Shown piece by piece: positions 33,624 to 42,138 of a DNA stretch of 64,000 bases. Location: the NCBI GenBank assembly GCA_964344985.1, contig CAYFPI010000003.1, forward strand, positions 47,481 to 111,480, written 5' to 3'. The notes beneath the pieces are model-generated. The model saw only the letters and a program-made list of their open reading frames with translations, searched no databases and was not told the DNA's origin. The stretch's first letter is position 1. Each line of letters opens with the position of its first letter. The stretch is from Thioglobus_A sp964344985 (lineage in GTDB: Bacteria; Pseudomonadota; Gammaproteobacteria; PS1; Pseudothioglobaceae). The translations under genes and the position numbers were made by a program.

Positions 33624-35411
33624 ATGCAAAACATTCGCAATTTTTCAATTATTGCCCACATTGATCACGGTAAATCAACCATTGCTGATAGGTTTATTCA
33701 ACATTGTGGTGGCTTGAGTGACAGGGAAATGTCACAACAAGTGCTTGATTCAATGGATATTGAGAAAGAACGTGGTATTACTATTAAGTCTCAAAGTGTC
33801 ACGTTGGACTATAAGGCTAAAGATGGTGAAACTTATCAACTAAATTTTATTGACACCCCGGGACATGTTGATTTTTCTTATGAAGTTTCCCGCTCATTGT
33901 CTGCTTGTGAAGGTGCGCTATTAATTGTTGATGCATCACAAGGAGTTGAGGCGCAAACTGTGGCAAATTGTTACACAGCAATTGAGCAAGGTTTAGAGGT
34001 GGTGCCAGTATTAAACAAGATTGATTTGCCAGCAGCTGATCCTGATCGTGTGGTTGATGAAATTGAAGATGTGATAGGTGTTGAGGCTCATGATGCGGTT
34101 TATGCTAGTGCTAAGTCGGGTATTGGCATTGAAGATACATTAGAACAAATTATTGCCAAAATTCCAGCACCTACAGGCCGGGTTGATGCACCAATTAAGG
34201 CGCTTATTATTGATTCATGGTTTGATAACTACTTAGGAGTGGTTTCTCTTATTCGTGTGATGGATGGGGAAATTAAAGCCAAAACCAAAATTAAGATATT
34301 CTCTAATGGTGAAGAGCATTTAGTTGATGAGGTAGGTGTGTTCACACCAAAACGAACAGTTACTGAAAGCTTGAAAGCAGGTGAGGTTGGTTTTTTAATT
34401 GCCAGTATTAAAAACATTGATGGTGCGCCTGTGGGTGATACGATCACAGGAAGCAAGAATCCTGTATCTGAACCTCTTGAAGGCTTTAAGCCGGTTCAGC
34501 CCAGGGTTTTTGCAGGAATTTTCCCTATCTCTGGTGAGGATTATGAAAAATTCCGTGACGCGCTTGCCAAGCTTAGACTTAATGATGCAGCACTTCAGTA
34601 CGAGCCAGAAAATTCTGATGCGTTAGGCTTTGGATTTAGAATTGGTTTTTTAGGCTTGTTGCATATGGAAATTATTCAAGAGCGCCTAGAAAGGGAATAC
34701 GATCTTGATTTAATCACCACAGCACCGACAGTTATTTATGAAGTTTTAGATACCAAAGGCAATATTCATTATGTTGATAGCCCATCTAAAATGCCAAGCA
34801 ATCAGTCAATTGATGAATTTAGAGAGCCTATTATTACCGCCAATATCTTGGTAACAGATGAGTATGTTGGGCCGGTTATTAGCCTATGTGTGGAAAAACG
34901 AGGTGTACAAAAAAGCATTACTTACATGGGTAAGCAAGTGCAACTGGTTTATGAACTGCCACTTAATGAAGTGGTGCTAGATTTCTTTGATAGACTGAAA
35001 TCTGTATCACGTGGATTTGCTTCAATGGATTATCAATTTGAACGCTATCAAGCGTCAGATTTAATTCGACTTGATATTATGATTAATGGTGAGACTGTTG
35101 ATGCTTTGGCTTTAATTATTCACCGTGAAGATTCAGTGCGTAAGGGTCGTGAAATTGCTGAGAAGATGAAAGATTTGATTCCAAGGCAAATGTTTGATGT
35201 AGCTATTCAGGCGTGTATTGGTGCCAAGATTATCTCTCGTTCAAACGTTAAGGCGCTTAGAAAAAATGTAACTGCTAAATGTTATGGTGGTGATGCATCT
35301 CGTAAGCGTAAGTTACTCGATAAACAGAAAAAAGGTAAAAAGCGTATGCGCAGTGTGGGAAGGGTAGATATACCACAGGAAGCATTCCTAGCCGTCCTAC
35401 ACATCGACTAA
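33624..35411 (+). CDS. lepA: Elongation factor 4 (LepA)
   Basis: Translation GTPase that back-translocates or remodels stalled ribosomes. 595 residues: G1 A-H-I-D-H-G-K-S-T near 10, G2 E-R-G-I-T-I-K near 48, D-T-P-G-H near 78, N-K-I-D near 130, and the LepA-specific C-terminal domain ending R-M-R-S-V-G-R-V-D-I-P-Q-E-A-F-L. Not followed by lepB as is usual. Confidence 0.97.
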   Translation: MQNIRNFSIIAHIDHGKSTIADRFIQHCGGLSDREMSQQVLDSMDIEKERGITIKSQSVTLDYKAKDGETYQLNFIDTPGHVDFSYEVSRSLSACEGALLIVDASQGVEAQTVANCYTAIEQGLEVVPVLNKIDLPAADPDRVVDEIEDVIGVEAHDAVYASAKSGIGIEDTLEQIIAKIPAPTGRVDAPIKALIIDSWFDNYLGVVSLIRVMDGEIKAKTKIKIFSNGEEHLVDEVGVFTPKRTVTESLKAGEVGFLIASIKNIDGAPVGDTITGSKNPVSEPLEGFKPVQPRVFAGIFPISGEDYEKFRDALAKLRLNDAALQYEPENSDALGFGFRIGFLGLLHMEIIQERLEREYDLDLITTAPTVIYEVLDTKGNIHYVDSPSKMPSNQSIDEFREPIITANILVTDEYVGPVISLCVEKRGVQKSITYMGKQVQLVYELPLNEVVLDFFDRLKSVSRGFASMDYQFERYQASDLIRLDIMINGETVDALALIIHREDSVRKGREIAEKMKDLIPRQMFDVAIQACIGAKIISRSNVKALRKNVTAKCYGGDASRKRKLLDKQKKGKKRMRSVGRVDIPQEAFLAVLHID

Positions 35412-35531
35412 CAAGAGCGCTTGCTTGCCCATATTTGCGTTATAAAGAAAGCCTCAAAAAGTCGTTTATTTTTTATAAACTCCTTTTTATTATTTTCTTA
35501 AAGTCTTAATCTGAACAAGAATCGCCACCTG

Positions 35532-36317
35532 TTAGGTGAGCAGTCTTTCTAGAACAAACTTAGATCCAAAATACGCAGTCAGCAAGATAATAAATCCAAC
35601 TTGAGTGGCAATAATGGCTTGTTTACCCCTCCAGCCAAATAATTTTCTGCCTAGGATTAATACTGCAAACACCATCCAAGCAATAATAGAAAGTAAGGTT
35701 TTGTGCATTAAGTGCTGAGCAAAGAAATCATCAATAAAGAAAAACCCAGTCAGCAGTGAAAGAGTTAATAAGTAAAAGCCAATACGAAGGCTTTGGAATA
35801 AAAGTGCTTCCATGGTTTGGAGTGCTGGCAGTTTGTTAATAAATCCATTGATCTTTCGAGCATGCAAATGACGCTCTTGAATTTTTAACAAGACTGATTG
35901 GCAAACAGCAAGCGCAAGTAGTGCATAAGCAGTAATGGATAAAAATACATGTGAGGCAATGCTAAGTGAAATGATTTTTTGACCTTCGTCTGGAAAAAAT
36001 ACACCGAAAAGCAGAGCTATAGCAACCAAAGGGTAAACCAAAATTCCTAAGGCGTGAACAGGTTTTGAGATTGAAGAAAGGAACAATAAAACTGCAATCA
36101 ACCAAGCAGAAAAAGAAGCGCTATTGGCAAGACCAAAAGTGATACCCTCTACACTCCAAAAATTAGTAAAGGTTAAAGCTTGGGCAATCAGTGCAAAACT
36201 AATGAGTAGTGAGGTAGTTTGATTAAAAGGATGTTTTAGTTTATTTTTAGTGAAAAAACGCATTAACAATAGGGCTGAGGCCAAATAAGCACCAATCGCA
36301 AAATAAGATAAAAACAT
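35532..36317 (-). CDS. ypjD: YpjD/CcsA-like inner-membrane protein
   Basis: 261 residues with about eight hydrophobic helices, matching the YpjD branch of the CcsA/HemX cytochrome c assembly family. H-V-F-L-S-I-T-A-Y-A-L-L-A near 135 and the C-terminal K-T-L-L-S-I-I-A-W-M-V-F fit. It is divergent from ffh, the usual YpjD-Ffh arrangement in gammaproteobacteria. The ATG at 36317 is preferred to a TTG that abuts ffh. Its exact function is unknown. Confidence 0.85.
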   Translation of the reverse strand: MFLSYFAIGAYLASALLLMRFFTKNKLKHPFNQTTSLLISFALIAQALTFTNFWSVEGITFGLANSASFSAWLIAVLLFLSSISKPVHALGILVYPLVAIALLFGVFFPDEGQKIISLSIASHVFLSITAYALLALAVCQSVLLKIQERHLHARKINGFINKLPALQTMEALLFQSLRIGFYLLTLSLLTGFFFIDDFFAQHLMHKTLLSIIAWMVFAVLILGRKLFGWRGKQAIIATQVGFIILLTAYFGSKFVLERLLT

Positions 36318-36380
36318 AATCAATGTGTTGAATTCGTTCAAAGTTATATAATACGATACTTTAGTTATATTAATTGCCAA

Positions 36381-37802
36381 ATGTTTGATAATTTAACCGA
36401 TCGTCTTTCCAATAGTTTTAAAGCTTTACAAGGAAAAAATAAACTTTCTGAATCTAATATTAAAGAAGCTATTCGTGAAGTGCGTCGAGCACTACTTGAA
36501 GCTGATGTTGCGCTAGAGGTTATTAAAGCTTTTTTAGATCGCGTTCAAGAAAAAGCCATTGGCTTAAAAGTAAGTGAAGGTTTAAATCCATCTCAAGCAT
36601 TCATTAAGCTGGTTGAAACAGAACTTACCAATATTATTGGTGGTGAGAATAAAACGCTAGATTTAAAAACCCAGCCACCAGCAGTGGTTATGGTGGCAGG
36701 TTTACAAGGTGCGGGTAAAACAACCTCTATTGCTAAACTAGCGCGTTATTTAAAAGAACGCGAGAATAAAAAAGTATTGGTAGTAAGTGCCGATGTTTAC
36801 AGACCAGCTGCTATTCAGCAACTAGAAGTGTTAGCAGGGCAAGTTGGTGTTGATTTTTATCCATCGAGCATTGATGACAAGCCTGAAAAGATTGTTGCCA
36901 GTGCTAAAAAGCATGCTCAAAAACAATTTCATGATGTTTTATTAGTTGATACCGCAGGTCGTTTGCATGTAGATGAGCAAATGATGAGTGAGATTAAAGC
37001 ACTGCAAAAGAAAGTTAATCCAATTGAAACACTCTTTGTGGTTGATTCAATGACTGGTCAAGATGCGGCGCACACTGCTAAAGCTTTTGCTGACGCTTTA
37101 CCACTGACTGGTGTAATTCTTACCAAAACTGATGGTGATGCACGAGGTGGTGCAGCACTTTCTGTTCGTCATATTACCGGCAAACCAATTAAATTCTTAG
37201 GTGTTGGCGAGAAAATTGATACATTAGAGCCATTCCATCCTGATCGTGTGGTTTCGCGCCTATTGGGTATGGGTGATGTTTTGTCTTTGGTGGAAGAGAT
37301 TTCTAGAAAAGTTGACCATAAAAAAGCTGAGAAGTCGGTTAAAAAAATGGCCAAAGGTCAGTTTGATTTAGAAGATATGCGTGAACAGCTTTTGCAAATG
37401 GAACAAATGGGCGGCATGGAGGCTTTAATGGATAAAATGCCTGGTATGGGTCAAATTCCACAAGCAGTTAAAAATCAAGTCATGGGCAGTGTGGAGACCA
37501 AAAAAATGGTGGCCATTATTAACTCAATGACACCAAAAGAGCGTTCACACACCAAGCTTATTAAAGGCTCTCGCAAAAATCGCATCGCTAACGGTTCTGG
37601 AACCAGTCCTCAAGATGTCAACAAGCTGTTAAAACAATTTGAAAAAATGCAAAAGCAGATGAAGAAGATGGGTGGCGGAAAAATGAAGAAAATGATGGCT
37701 AAGATGGCAGGCATGCAGGGCGGTGATGCGCCAGCTGGAATGCCGGATTTATCTAAAATGAAGTTGCCTGGTATGGGTGGTGGTAACAAGTTCCCATTTT
37801 AA
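36381..37802 (+). CDS. ffh: Signal recognition particle protein Ffh
   Basis: Binds signal peptides of nascent membrane proteins together with 4.5S RNA. 473 residues: N-domain, then G-domain with G-L-Q-G-A-G-K-T-T near 110, D-T-A-G-R-L near 192 and T-K-T-D-G-D near 250, and a methionine-rich M-domain from about 325 to the end (M-E-Q-M-G-G-M-E, G-M-G-Q-I-P). The tail is unusually Gly/Met/Lys-rich. Confidence 0.97.
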   Translation: MFDNLTDRLSNSFKALQGKNKLSESNIKEAIREVRRALLEADVALEVIKAFLDRVQEKAIGLKVSEGLNPSQAFIKLVETELTNIIGGENKTLDLKTQPPAVVMVAGLQGAGKTTSIAKLARYLKERENKKVLVVSADVYRPAAIQQLEVLAGQVGVDFYPSSIDDKPEKIVASAKKHAQKQFHDVLLVDTAGRLHVDEQMMSEIKALQKKVNPIETLFVVDSMTGQDAAHTAKAFADALPLTGVILTKTDGDARGGAALSVRHITGKPIKFLGVGEKIDTLEPFHPDRVVSRLLGMGDVLSLVEEISRKVDHKKAEKSVKKMAKGQFDLEDMREQLLQMEQMGGMEALMDKMPGMGQIPQAVKNQVMGSVETKKMVAIINSMTPKERSHTKLIKGSRKNRIANGSGTSPQDVNKLLKQFEKMQKQMKKMGGGKMKKMMAKMAGMQGGDAPAGMPDLSKMKLPGMGGGNKFPF

Positions 37803-37833
37803 CTTCGTCTTTTTTTCATTCTGACTGCGTTAG

Positions 37834-38007
37834 ATTATTAAAAACTTTCAATCACATAGTCTTGTCTATACTCAATCAAGATTTTTAGTGATTGGGAGGA
37901 TTTTTGGCAAGTATTATTCTGGTGTCATAACGTATAGAGAGCAAAAAATTAGAATTATTTCTTTTAGAAGATCCAGGGTTGAGGAGGTGAAGTATTATGA
38001 AAGCTGA
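37834..38007 (+). pseudogene. brnT: 5'-truncated BrnT toxin remnant
   Basis: An open frame with no start codon reads I-I-K-N-F-Q-S-H-S-L-V-Y-T-Q-S, then R-F-L-V-I-G-R-I-F-G, then T-Y-R-E-Q-K-I-R-I-I-S-F-R-R-S-R, ending V-K-Y-Y-E-S. That is the C-terminal half of BrnT, a RelE-fold ribonuclease toxin (typical ending ...R-I-I-S-A-R-R-A...Y-E). A TAG at 37831 closes the frame upstream and about 35 N-terminal residues are missing. The last 11 bases overlap the antitoxin gene in the normal brnT-brnA manner. Confidence 0.8.
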
Positions 38008-38224
38008 ACAATTTGATAAAAAATTTGATGATGGTGAAGATATTTCTAAATATTTATATTTATCTCAAAAAAGACGAGCTGAGCAAGAGCAAAAAAGGGT
38101 GAATATTGATTTTCCTTTATGGGTGGTTAGTTCTCTAGATAGAGAGGCAAAGCGATTAGGTGTGCCTCGTCAATCTGTGGTTAAGGTTTGGGTGGCAGAG
38201 CGTTTAGAGCAATTGCAACGATAA
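37997..38224 (+). CDS. brnA: BrnA/CopG-family antitoxin
   Basis: 75 residues matching BrnT-partnered CopG/ribbon-helix-helix antitoxins: K-x-x-x-F-D-x-K-F-D-D-G-E-D-I-S-K-Y-L near the N-terminus, then K-R-V-N-I-D-F-P, S-L-D-R-E-A-K-R-L-G-V-P-R-Q-S-V-V-K-V-W. The DNA-binding strand and helices appear intact. It has a strong AGGAGG ribosome-binding site lying in the brnT remnant. With the toxin truncated, it may act as an orphan repressor or anti-addiction factor (inference). Confidence 0.85.
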   Translation: MKAEQFDKKFDDGEDISKYLYLSQKRRAEQEQKRVNIDFPLWVVSSLDREAKRLGVPRQSVVKVWVAERLEQLQR

Positions 38225-38252
38225 TTTTTTACTCAAAATAACAAGTATTTTT

Positions 38253-39548
38253 TTATTTTTGAATCCTATATCTAGCCGACTGGGCGTGTGCTTGTAACCC
38301 CTCGCCATCGGCCAAAGTTGCAGCAATATCACCTAAAGTATTAGCACCCTCGCTAGAGACCATAATTAAGCTAGATTTCTTCTGGAAATCATACACACCC
38401 AAAGGTGAAGAAAAACGCGCTGTGCCTGAAGTAGGAAGCACATGGTTTGGGCCTGCACAATAATCACCCAATGATTCACACGTATGACGGCCCATAAAGA
38501 TTGCACCTGCATGTTTAATACCATCAAGCATGGCTTCTGGATCTTCAACAGAAAGCTCTAAATGCTCAGGTGCGATTTGATTAGAAAGATCAATAGCTTC
38601 ATTCATGTCTTTGGTATGAATTAAAGCGCCACGGTCCTTAAGCGCTGTGGCGATAATTTCTTGACGAGGCATGGTTGGTAATAGCTTCTCAATACTTTTT
38701 TCAACTTCAGAGATAAATTCAGCATCTGGGCACAAAAGAATAGATTGTGCATCTTCGTCGTGCTCTGCTTGAGAGAATAGATCCATAGCAATCCAGTCGG
38801 GATTAGTTTTGCCGTCGCAAATAACTAAAATCTCACTTGGACCGGCGATCATATCAATGCCGACTTGGCCAAATACAGCGCGTTTAGCGGTTGCAACATA
38901 AATGTTACCTGGACCAACAATTTTATCTACTTTTGGTATAGTCTCAGTGCCATAAGCAAGTGCTGCTACTGCTTGAGCGCCACCTACAGTAAATACTGTA
39001 TCAACACCAGAAATGTAGGCTGCTGCCAATACCAATTGATTGGTTACGTTATCCGGTGTTGGTACCACCATAATTAATTCTTCAACGCCTGCAACTTTGG
39101 CAGGAATGGCGTTCATTAATACTGAAGAAGGGTAGGCGGCTTTACCACCGGGAACATACAGGCCAACACGATCAAGTGGTGTAACTTTTTGCCCAAGCAT
39201 GGTGCCGTCATCTTCTGTGTAAGTCCAAGTGTCTTGCGTTTGTTTTTCGTGATAAGAACGCACACGATCAGCAGCTGTTTTTAGTGCTGATTTTTCTTTA
39301 TCATCCAGCGTGTCAAAAGCCTCTTTAAGTGCAGATAACTCAATCGTTAACTCGCCCATATTGGCAGCACTCATATTGTCAAACTTATTGGTATAGTCGA
39401 TTAGAGCGCTATCGCCATTTTTGCGAATATTGTCAATGATGTCATCAACTGTTTTAGCGACATCAGTATTTGAAACACTCTCCCAAGCTAGTAGGTTAGA
39501 TAGTTTGTTTTGAAAATCCGATTGTGTGGATGATAATTTAGCGATCAT
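38253..39548 (-). CDS. hisD: Histidinol dehydrogenase
   Basis: Last two oxidation steps of histidine synthesis, zinc-dependent. 431 residues: L-Y-V-P-G-G near 128, G-P-G-N near 225, zinc ligands Q-A-E-H-D near 255, and H-L-E-L near 325 plus G-D-Y-C-A-G-P-N-H-V-L-P-T near 360. It overlaps hisG by four bases; murA, hisG and hisD run together on the minus strand. Confidence 0.97.
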   Translation of the reverse strand: MIAKLSSTQSDFQNKLSNLLAWESVSNTDVAKTVDDIIDNIRKNGDSALIDYTNKFDNMSAANMGELTIELSALKEAFDTLDDKEKSALKTAADRVRSYHEKQTQDTWTYTEDDGTMLGQKVTPLDRVGLYVPGGKAAYPSSVLMNAIPAKVAGVEELIMVVPTPDNVTNQLVLAAAYISGVDTVFTVGGAQAVAALAYGTETIPKVDKIVGPGNIYVATAKRAVFGQVGIDMIAGPSEILVICDGKTNPDWIAMDLFSQAEHDEDAQSILLCPDAEFISEVEKSIEKLLPTMPRQEIIATALKDRGALIHTKDMNEAIDLSNQIAPEHLELSVEDPEAMLDGIKHAGAIFMGRHTCESLGDYCAGPNHVLPTSGTARFSSPLGVYDFQKKSSLIMVSSEGANTLGDIAATLADGEGLQAHAQSARYRIQK

Positions 39549-40162
39549 AAGTTGTTTCCAATTGCCTCAATCCAGGCTTTTATTTGTGTATTTTTAGTTT
39601 TAAAAGAAGCACTGTTAACCACCAAACGCGAACTAATATCTTCAATATGTTCCAGTGGTACAAGGCCATTGGCTTTTAATGTATTGCCGGTATCAACTAG
39701 GTCAACAATACAGTGTGATAATCCAACAACAGGTGCTAATTCCATAGCACCATAAAGTTTGATTACCTCACAAGATTGACCTTTGTTTTGGAAGTATTTT
39801 TTAGCGGAATTTACATATTTTGTAGCGACCTTAAGTGTTGATTTATTAAGATCTTCTTCTGGTTTTGCTGCAACCATTAGCTTGCACTTGGCAATGCCTA
39901 AATCCAACATTTCAAATAAATTATTAGCACCATGTTCAAGTAGTACGTCTTTACCTGCAATACCAAAATCAGCAGCACCATGTTCAACAAATACAGGAAC
40001 GTCAGTAGCACGAATAATAATGACTTTTACATCTTCAAGATTGGTGTCAAGAATAAGCTTACGTGAGTTAAGCTCTTCATCAGCAATTTCCAAACCTGCT
40101 TTTTTTAACAAAGGCAATGTTTGCTTTAATATTCTTCCTTTTGACAATGCAATGGTTAGCAT
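39545..40162 (-). CDS. hisG: ATP phosphoribosyltransferase, short form
   Basis: First step of histidine synthesis. At 205 residues from the ATG at 40162 (M-L-T-I-A-L-S-K-G-R) it is the short form without the ACT-like regulatory domain. It has E-H-G-A-A-D-F-G-I-A-G-K-D near 65 and the PRPP loop D-L-V-D-T-G-N-T-L near 155. HisG short forms need the HisZ partner for activity and feedback control (established). No hisZ is in the window. The start lies inside the end of the murA frame region (seven bases away from its stop). Confidence 0.94.
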   Translation of the reverse strand: MLTIALSKGRILKQTLPLLKKAGLEIADEELNSRKLILDTNLEDVKVIIIRATDVPVFVEHGAADFGIAGKDVLLEHGANNLFEMLDLGIAKCKLMVAAKPEEDLNKSTLKVATKYVNSAKKYFQNKGQSCEVIKLYGAMELAPVVGLSHCIVDLVDTGNTLKANGLVPLEHIEDISSRLVVNSASFKTKNTQIKAWIEAIGNNL

Positions 40163-40169
40163 GATTTTT

Positions 40170-41429
40170 TTAATCCTGTACACGCTCAATTTGAGCGCCT
40201 AATAATTTTAATTTTTCTTCAATGGTTTCATACCCACGATCAAGGTGATAAACACGTTCAATCGTAGTCTGTCCTGTGGCTGCCAATCCTGCTAAAACTA
40301 ATGAAGCTGATGCTCGTAAGTCGGTTGCCATCAAATGCGCGCCATTGAGAGATTTTACCCCTTTGCATACAACTGTGTTGCCTTCCAATGTAAGATCAGC
40401 TCCCATTCGTGAAAGCTCAGGAATGTGCATAAAACGATTTTCAAAAATAGTTTCTGTTATGGTTGAATGGCCATCAGCAATTGTATTGAGCGCTGTGAAT
40501 TGTGCTTGCATGTCAGTTGGAAAATTTGGGTAAGTACTGGTTTTGATATTAACCGCCTTAGGTCGCTTTCCTTTCATATCTAACGTGATTGAATTTTTAT
40601 CTGTCTTAATAGTAGCACCTGCTTCTAGCAACTTTCCAATGGTAGCGCGCATAGATTGGTGGCGAACATTATTAATGGTGATCTTTCCACCAGTGATGGC
40701 AGCAGCAATCAAGTAGGTGCCAGCCTCAATTCGATCAGGGCAAACGCTATAACTAATGCCGGATAATTCCTTAACACCTTCAATGGTAATAATAGAGGTT
40801 CCAGCGCCAGTTATTTTGGCACCCATCTTAATTAAACAATTGGCCAAATCAACAATTTCAGGCTCTTGAGCAGCATTATGGATTGTGGTTGTGCCACTAG
40901 CCAGTGTTGCAGCCATCAAAATGTTTTCAGTGGCAGTAACGGTAACTTGTTCAAAATGAACATCATTGCCAATAAGCTTGTCTGCTTGCGCGTAAATATA
41001 GCCGTTTTTTACTTCAATCTTAGCACCAAGCCCTTCTAAAGCTTTTAGGTGTAAGTTGACCGGTCGAGAGCCAATGGCACAACCGCCTGGAAGGGAGATT
41101 TTTGCTTGGCCGTATTTGGCAAGCGTTGGCCCTAGTGCAAGAATTGATGCACGCATGGTTTTTACCAAATTATATTCAGCAGTTAATTTGGTGAGCTTTG
41201 ATGAGTCAACAAATAAAGACCCGTCAGATTCTAAAATAAACTCCGCACCCATGTCCATTAACAGTCTTAATGTGGTTGAGACATCGCCCAAATGCGGTGT
41301 ATTGGTAAGTGTAATCGGACCTTCTGCTAAGATAGAAGCAAAAAGAATGGGCAGGGAAGAGTTTTTAGATCCGGCAATATTAATACTGCCATTTAAAGCT
41401 ATACCGCCATTGATGAGTAATTTATACAT
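40170..41429 (-). CDS. murA: UDP-N-acetylglucosamine 1-carboxyvinyltransferase
   Basis: First committed step of peptidoglycan synthesis, transferring enolpyruvate from PEP. 419 residues: N-I-A-G-S-K-N-S-S-L-P-I near 20, the cysteine loop P-G-G-C-A-I-G-S-R-P near 114-123 (fosfomycin target Cys present), R-H-Q-S near 266, and D-L-R-A-S-A-S-L-V near 370. It is bracketed by mlaC and hisG as in many gammaproteobacteria. Confidence 0.97.
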   Translation of the reverse strand: MYKLLINGGIALNGSINIAGSKNSSLPILFASILAEGPITLTNTPHLGDVSTTLRLLMDMGAEFILESDGSLFVDSSKLTKLTAEYNLVKTMRASILALGPTLAKYGQAKISLPGGCAIGSRPVNLHLKALEGLGAKIEVKNGYIYAQADKLIGNDVHFEQVTVTATENILMAATLASGTTTIHNAAQEPEIVDLANCLIKMGAKITGAGTSIITIEGVKELSGISYSVCPDRIEAGTYLIAAAITGGKITINNVRHQSMRATIGKLLEAGATIKTDKNSITLDMKGKRPKAVNIKTSTYPNFPTDMQAQFTALNTIADGHSTITETIFENRFMHIPELSRMGADLTLEGNTVVCKGVKSLNGAHLMATDLRASASLVLAGLAATGQTTIERVYHLDRGYETIEEKLKLLGAQIERVQD

Positions 41430-42089
41430 CTATTTGTTATTGATTTTGTTTAGCTTTTTTTCTGATCTTTTGATTAAAGCATCAACACCTTTACGCTTAA
41501 TATAAGAATTGAATTGTGCTTGATAGTTTTTAACAATACTCACGCCTGAAAATACAATGTCATACACATGCCAAGCGTTTAGACGAATCATTTTTAAAGA
41601 AACTGTAAAGGGTTTTTCATTCTCATTGATTTTAATATTTAGCTTTACAATAGCTTTATTGTCTTTTCTTTTAACCTTGGGATCGACCGATATCTGCACA
41701 CTGTCTATTTGTTCATAGCTCGATAAAATGCCAATATAGTCTTGAATAAGAGACTCGGTGATGTAGTATTGGAAAAACTGTTTTTGCTGAATACTTAACC
41801 CATCCCAATGTTTATTAAGAGCAATTTTGGTAGAAACACCTATGGCGATATTAGGCAGTAGTTTGATTCTAATTAAAGCCTCTACATTTTCTGTGCTGGC
41901 CTTGTTTTGTTTTTTTAACTCTTTTAGCGAGTTTAGCGCACTAACCATGATATTAAGTGCAGCAGAATTAGGCGGGTCGATAATGTCTGTTACTTCTTGA
42001 GATTGAGTGACTACTCCAGTATGGTTAACCATTGCTAAAACGGTATTCATATGCAAAATAGACAATATAATGAGCAGTGTTTTAATCAT
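41430..42089 (-). CDS. mlaC: MlaC-family phospholipid-binding protein
   Basis: 219 residues with a signal peptide (M-I-K-T-L-L-I-I-L-S-I-L-H-M-N-T-V-L-A). The body shows I-R-I-K-L-L-P-N-I-A-I-G-V-S-T, H-W-D-G-L-S-I-Q-Q-K-Q-F-F and W-H-V-Y-D-I-V-F-S-G-V-S-I-V-x-N-Y, all MlaC/Ttg2D-like. It abuts murA with no intergenic space, as in the mlaFEDCB-murA operon. However, the expected mlaF, mlaE and mlaD do not precede it: a divergent uvrC does. Confidence 0.85.
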   Translation of the reverse strand: MIKTLLIILSILHMNTVLAMVNHTGVVTQSQEVTDIIDPPNSAALNIMVSALNSLKELKKQNKASTENVEALIRIKLLPNIAIGVSTKIALNKHWDGLSIQQKQFFQYYITESLIQDYIGILSSYEQIDSVQISVDPKVKRKDNKAIVKLNIKINENEKPFTVSLKMIRLNAWHVYDIVFSGVSIVKNYQAQFNSYIKRKGVDALIKRSEKKLNKINNK

Positions 42090-42138
42090 TGTTTTTTAAT
42101 TAAAAAGATATACTTATATTTTACCCATTTTTTCATAA

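Noticed and set aside
33583..33648. Upstream extension of bcp (cysteine-rich N-terminus)
   Set aside because: It overlaps the lepA start region and has no counterpart in the family.
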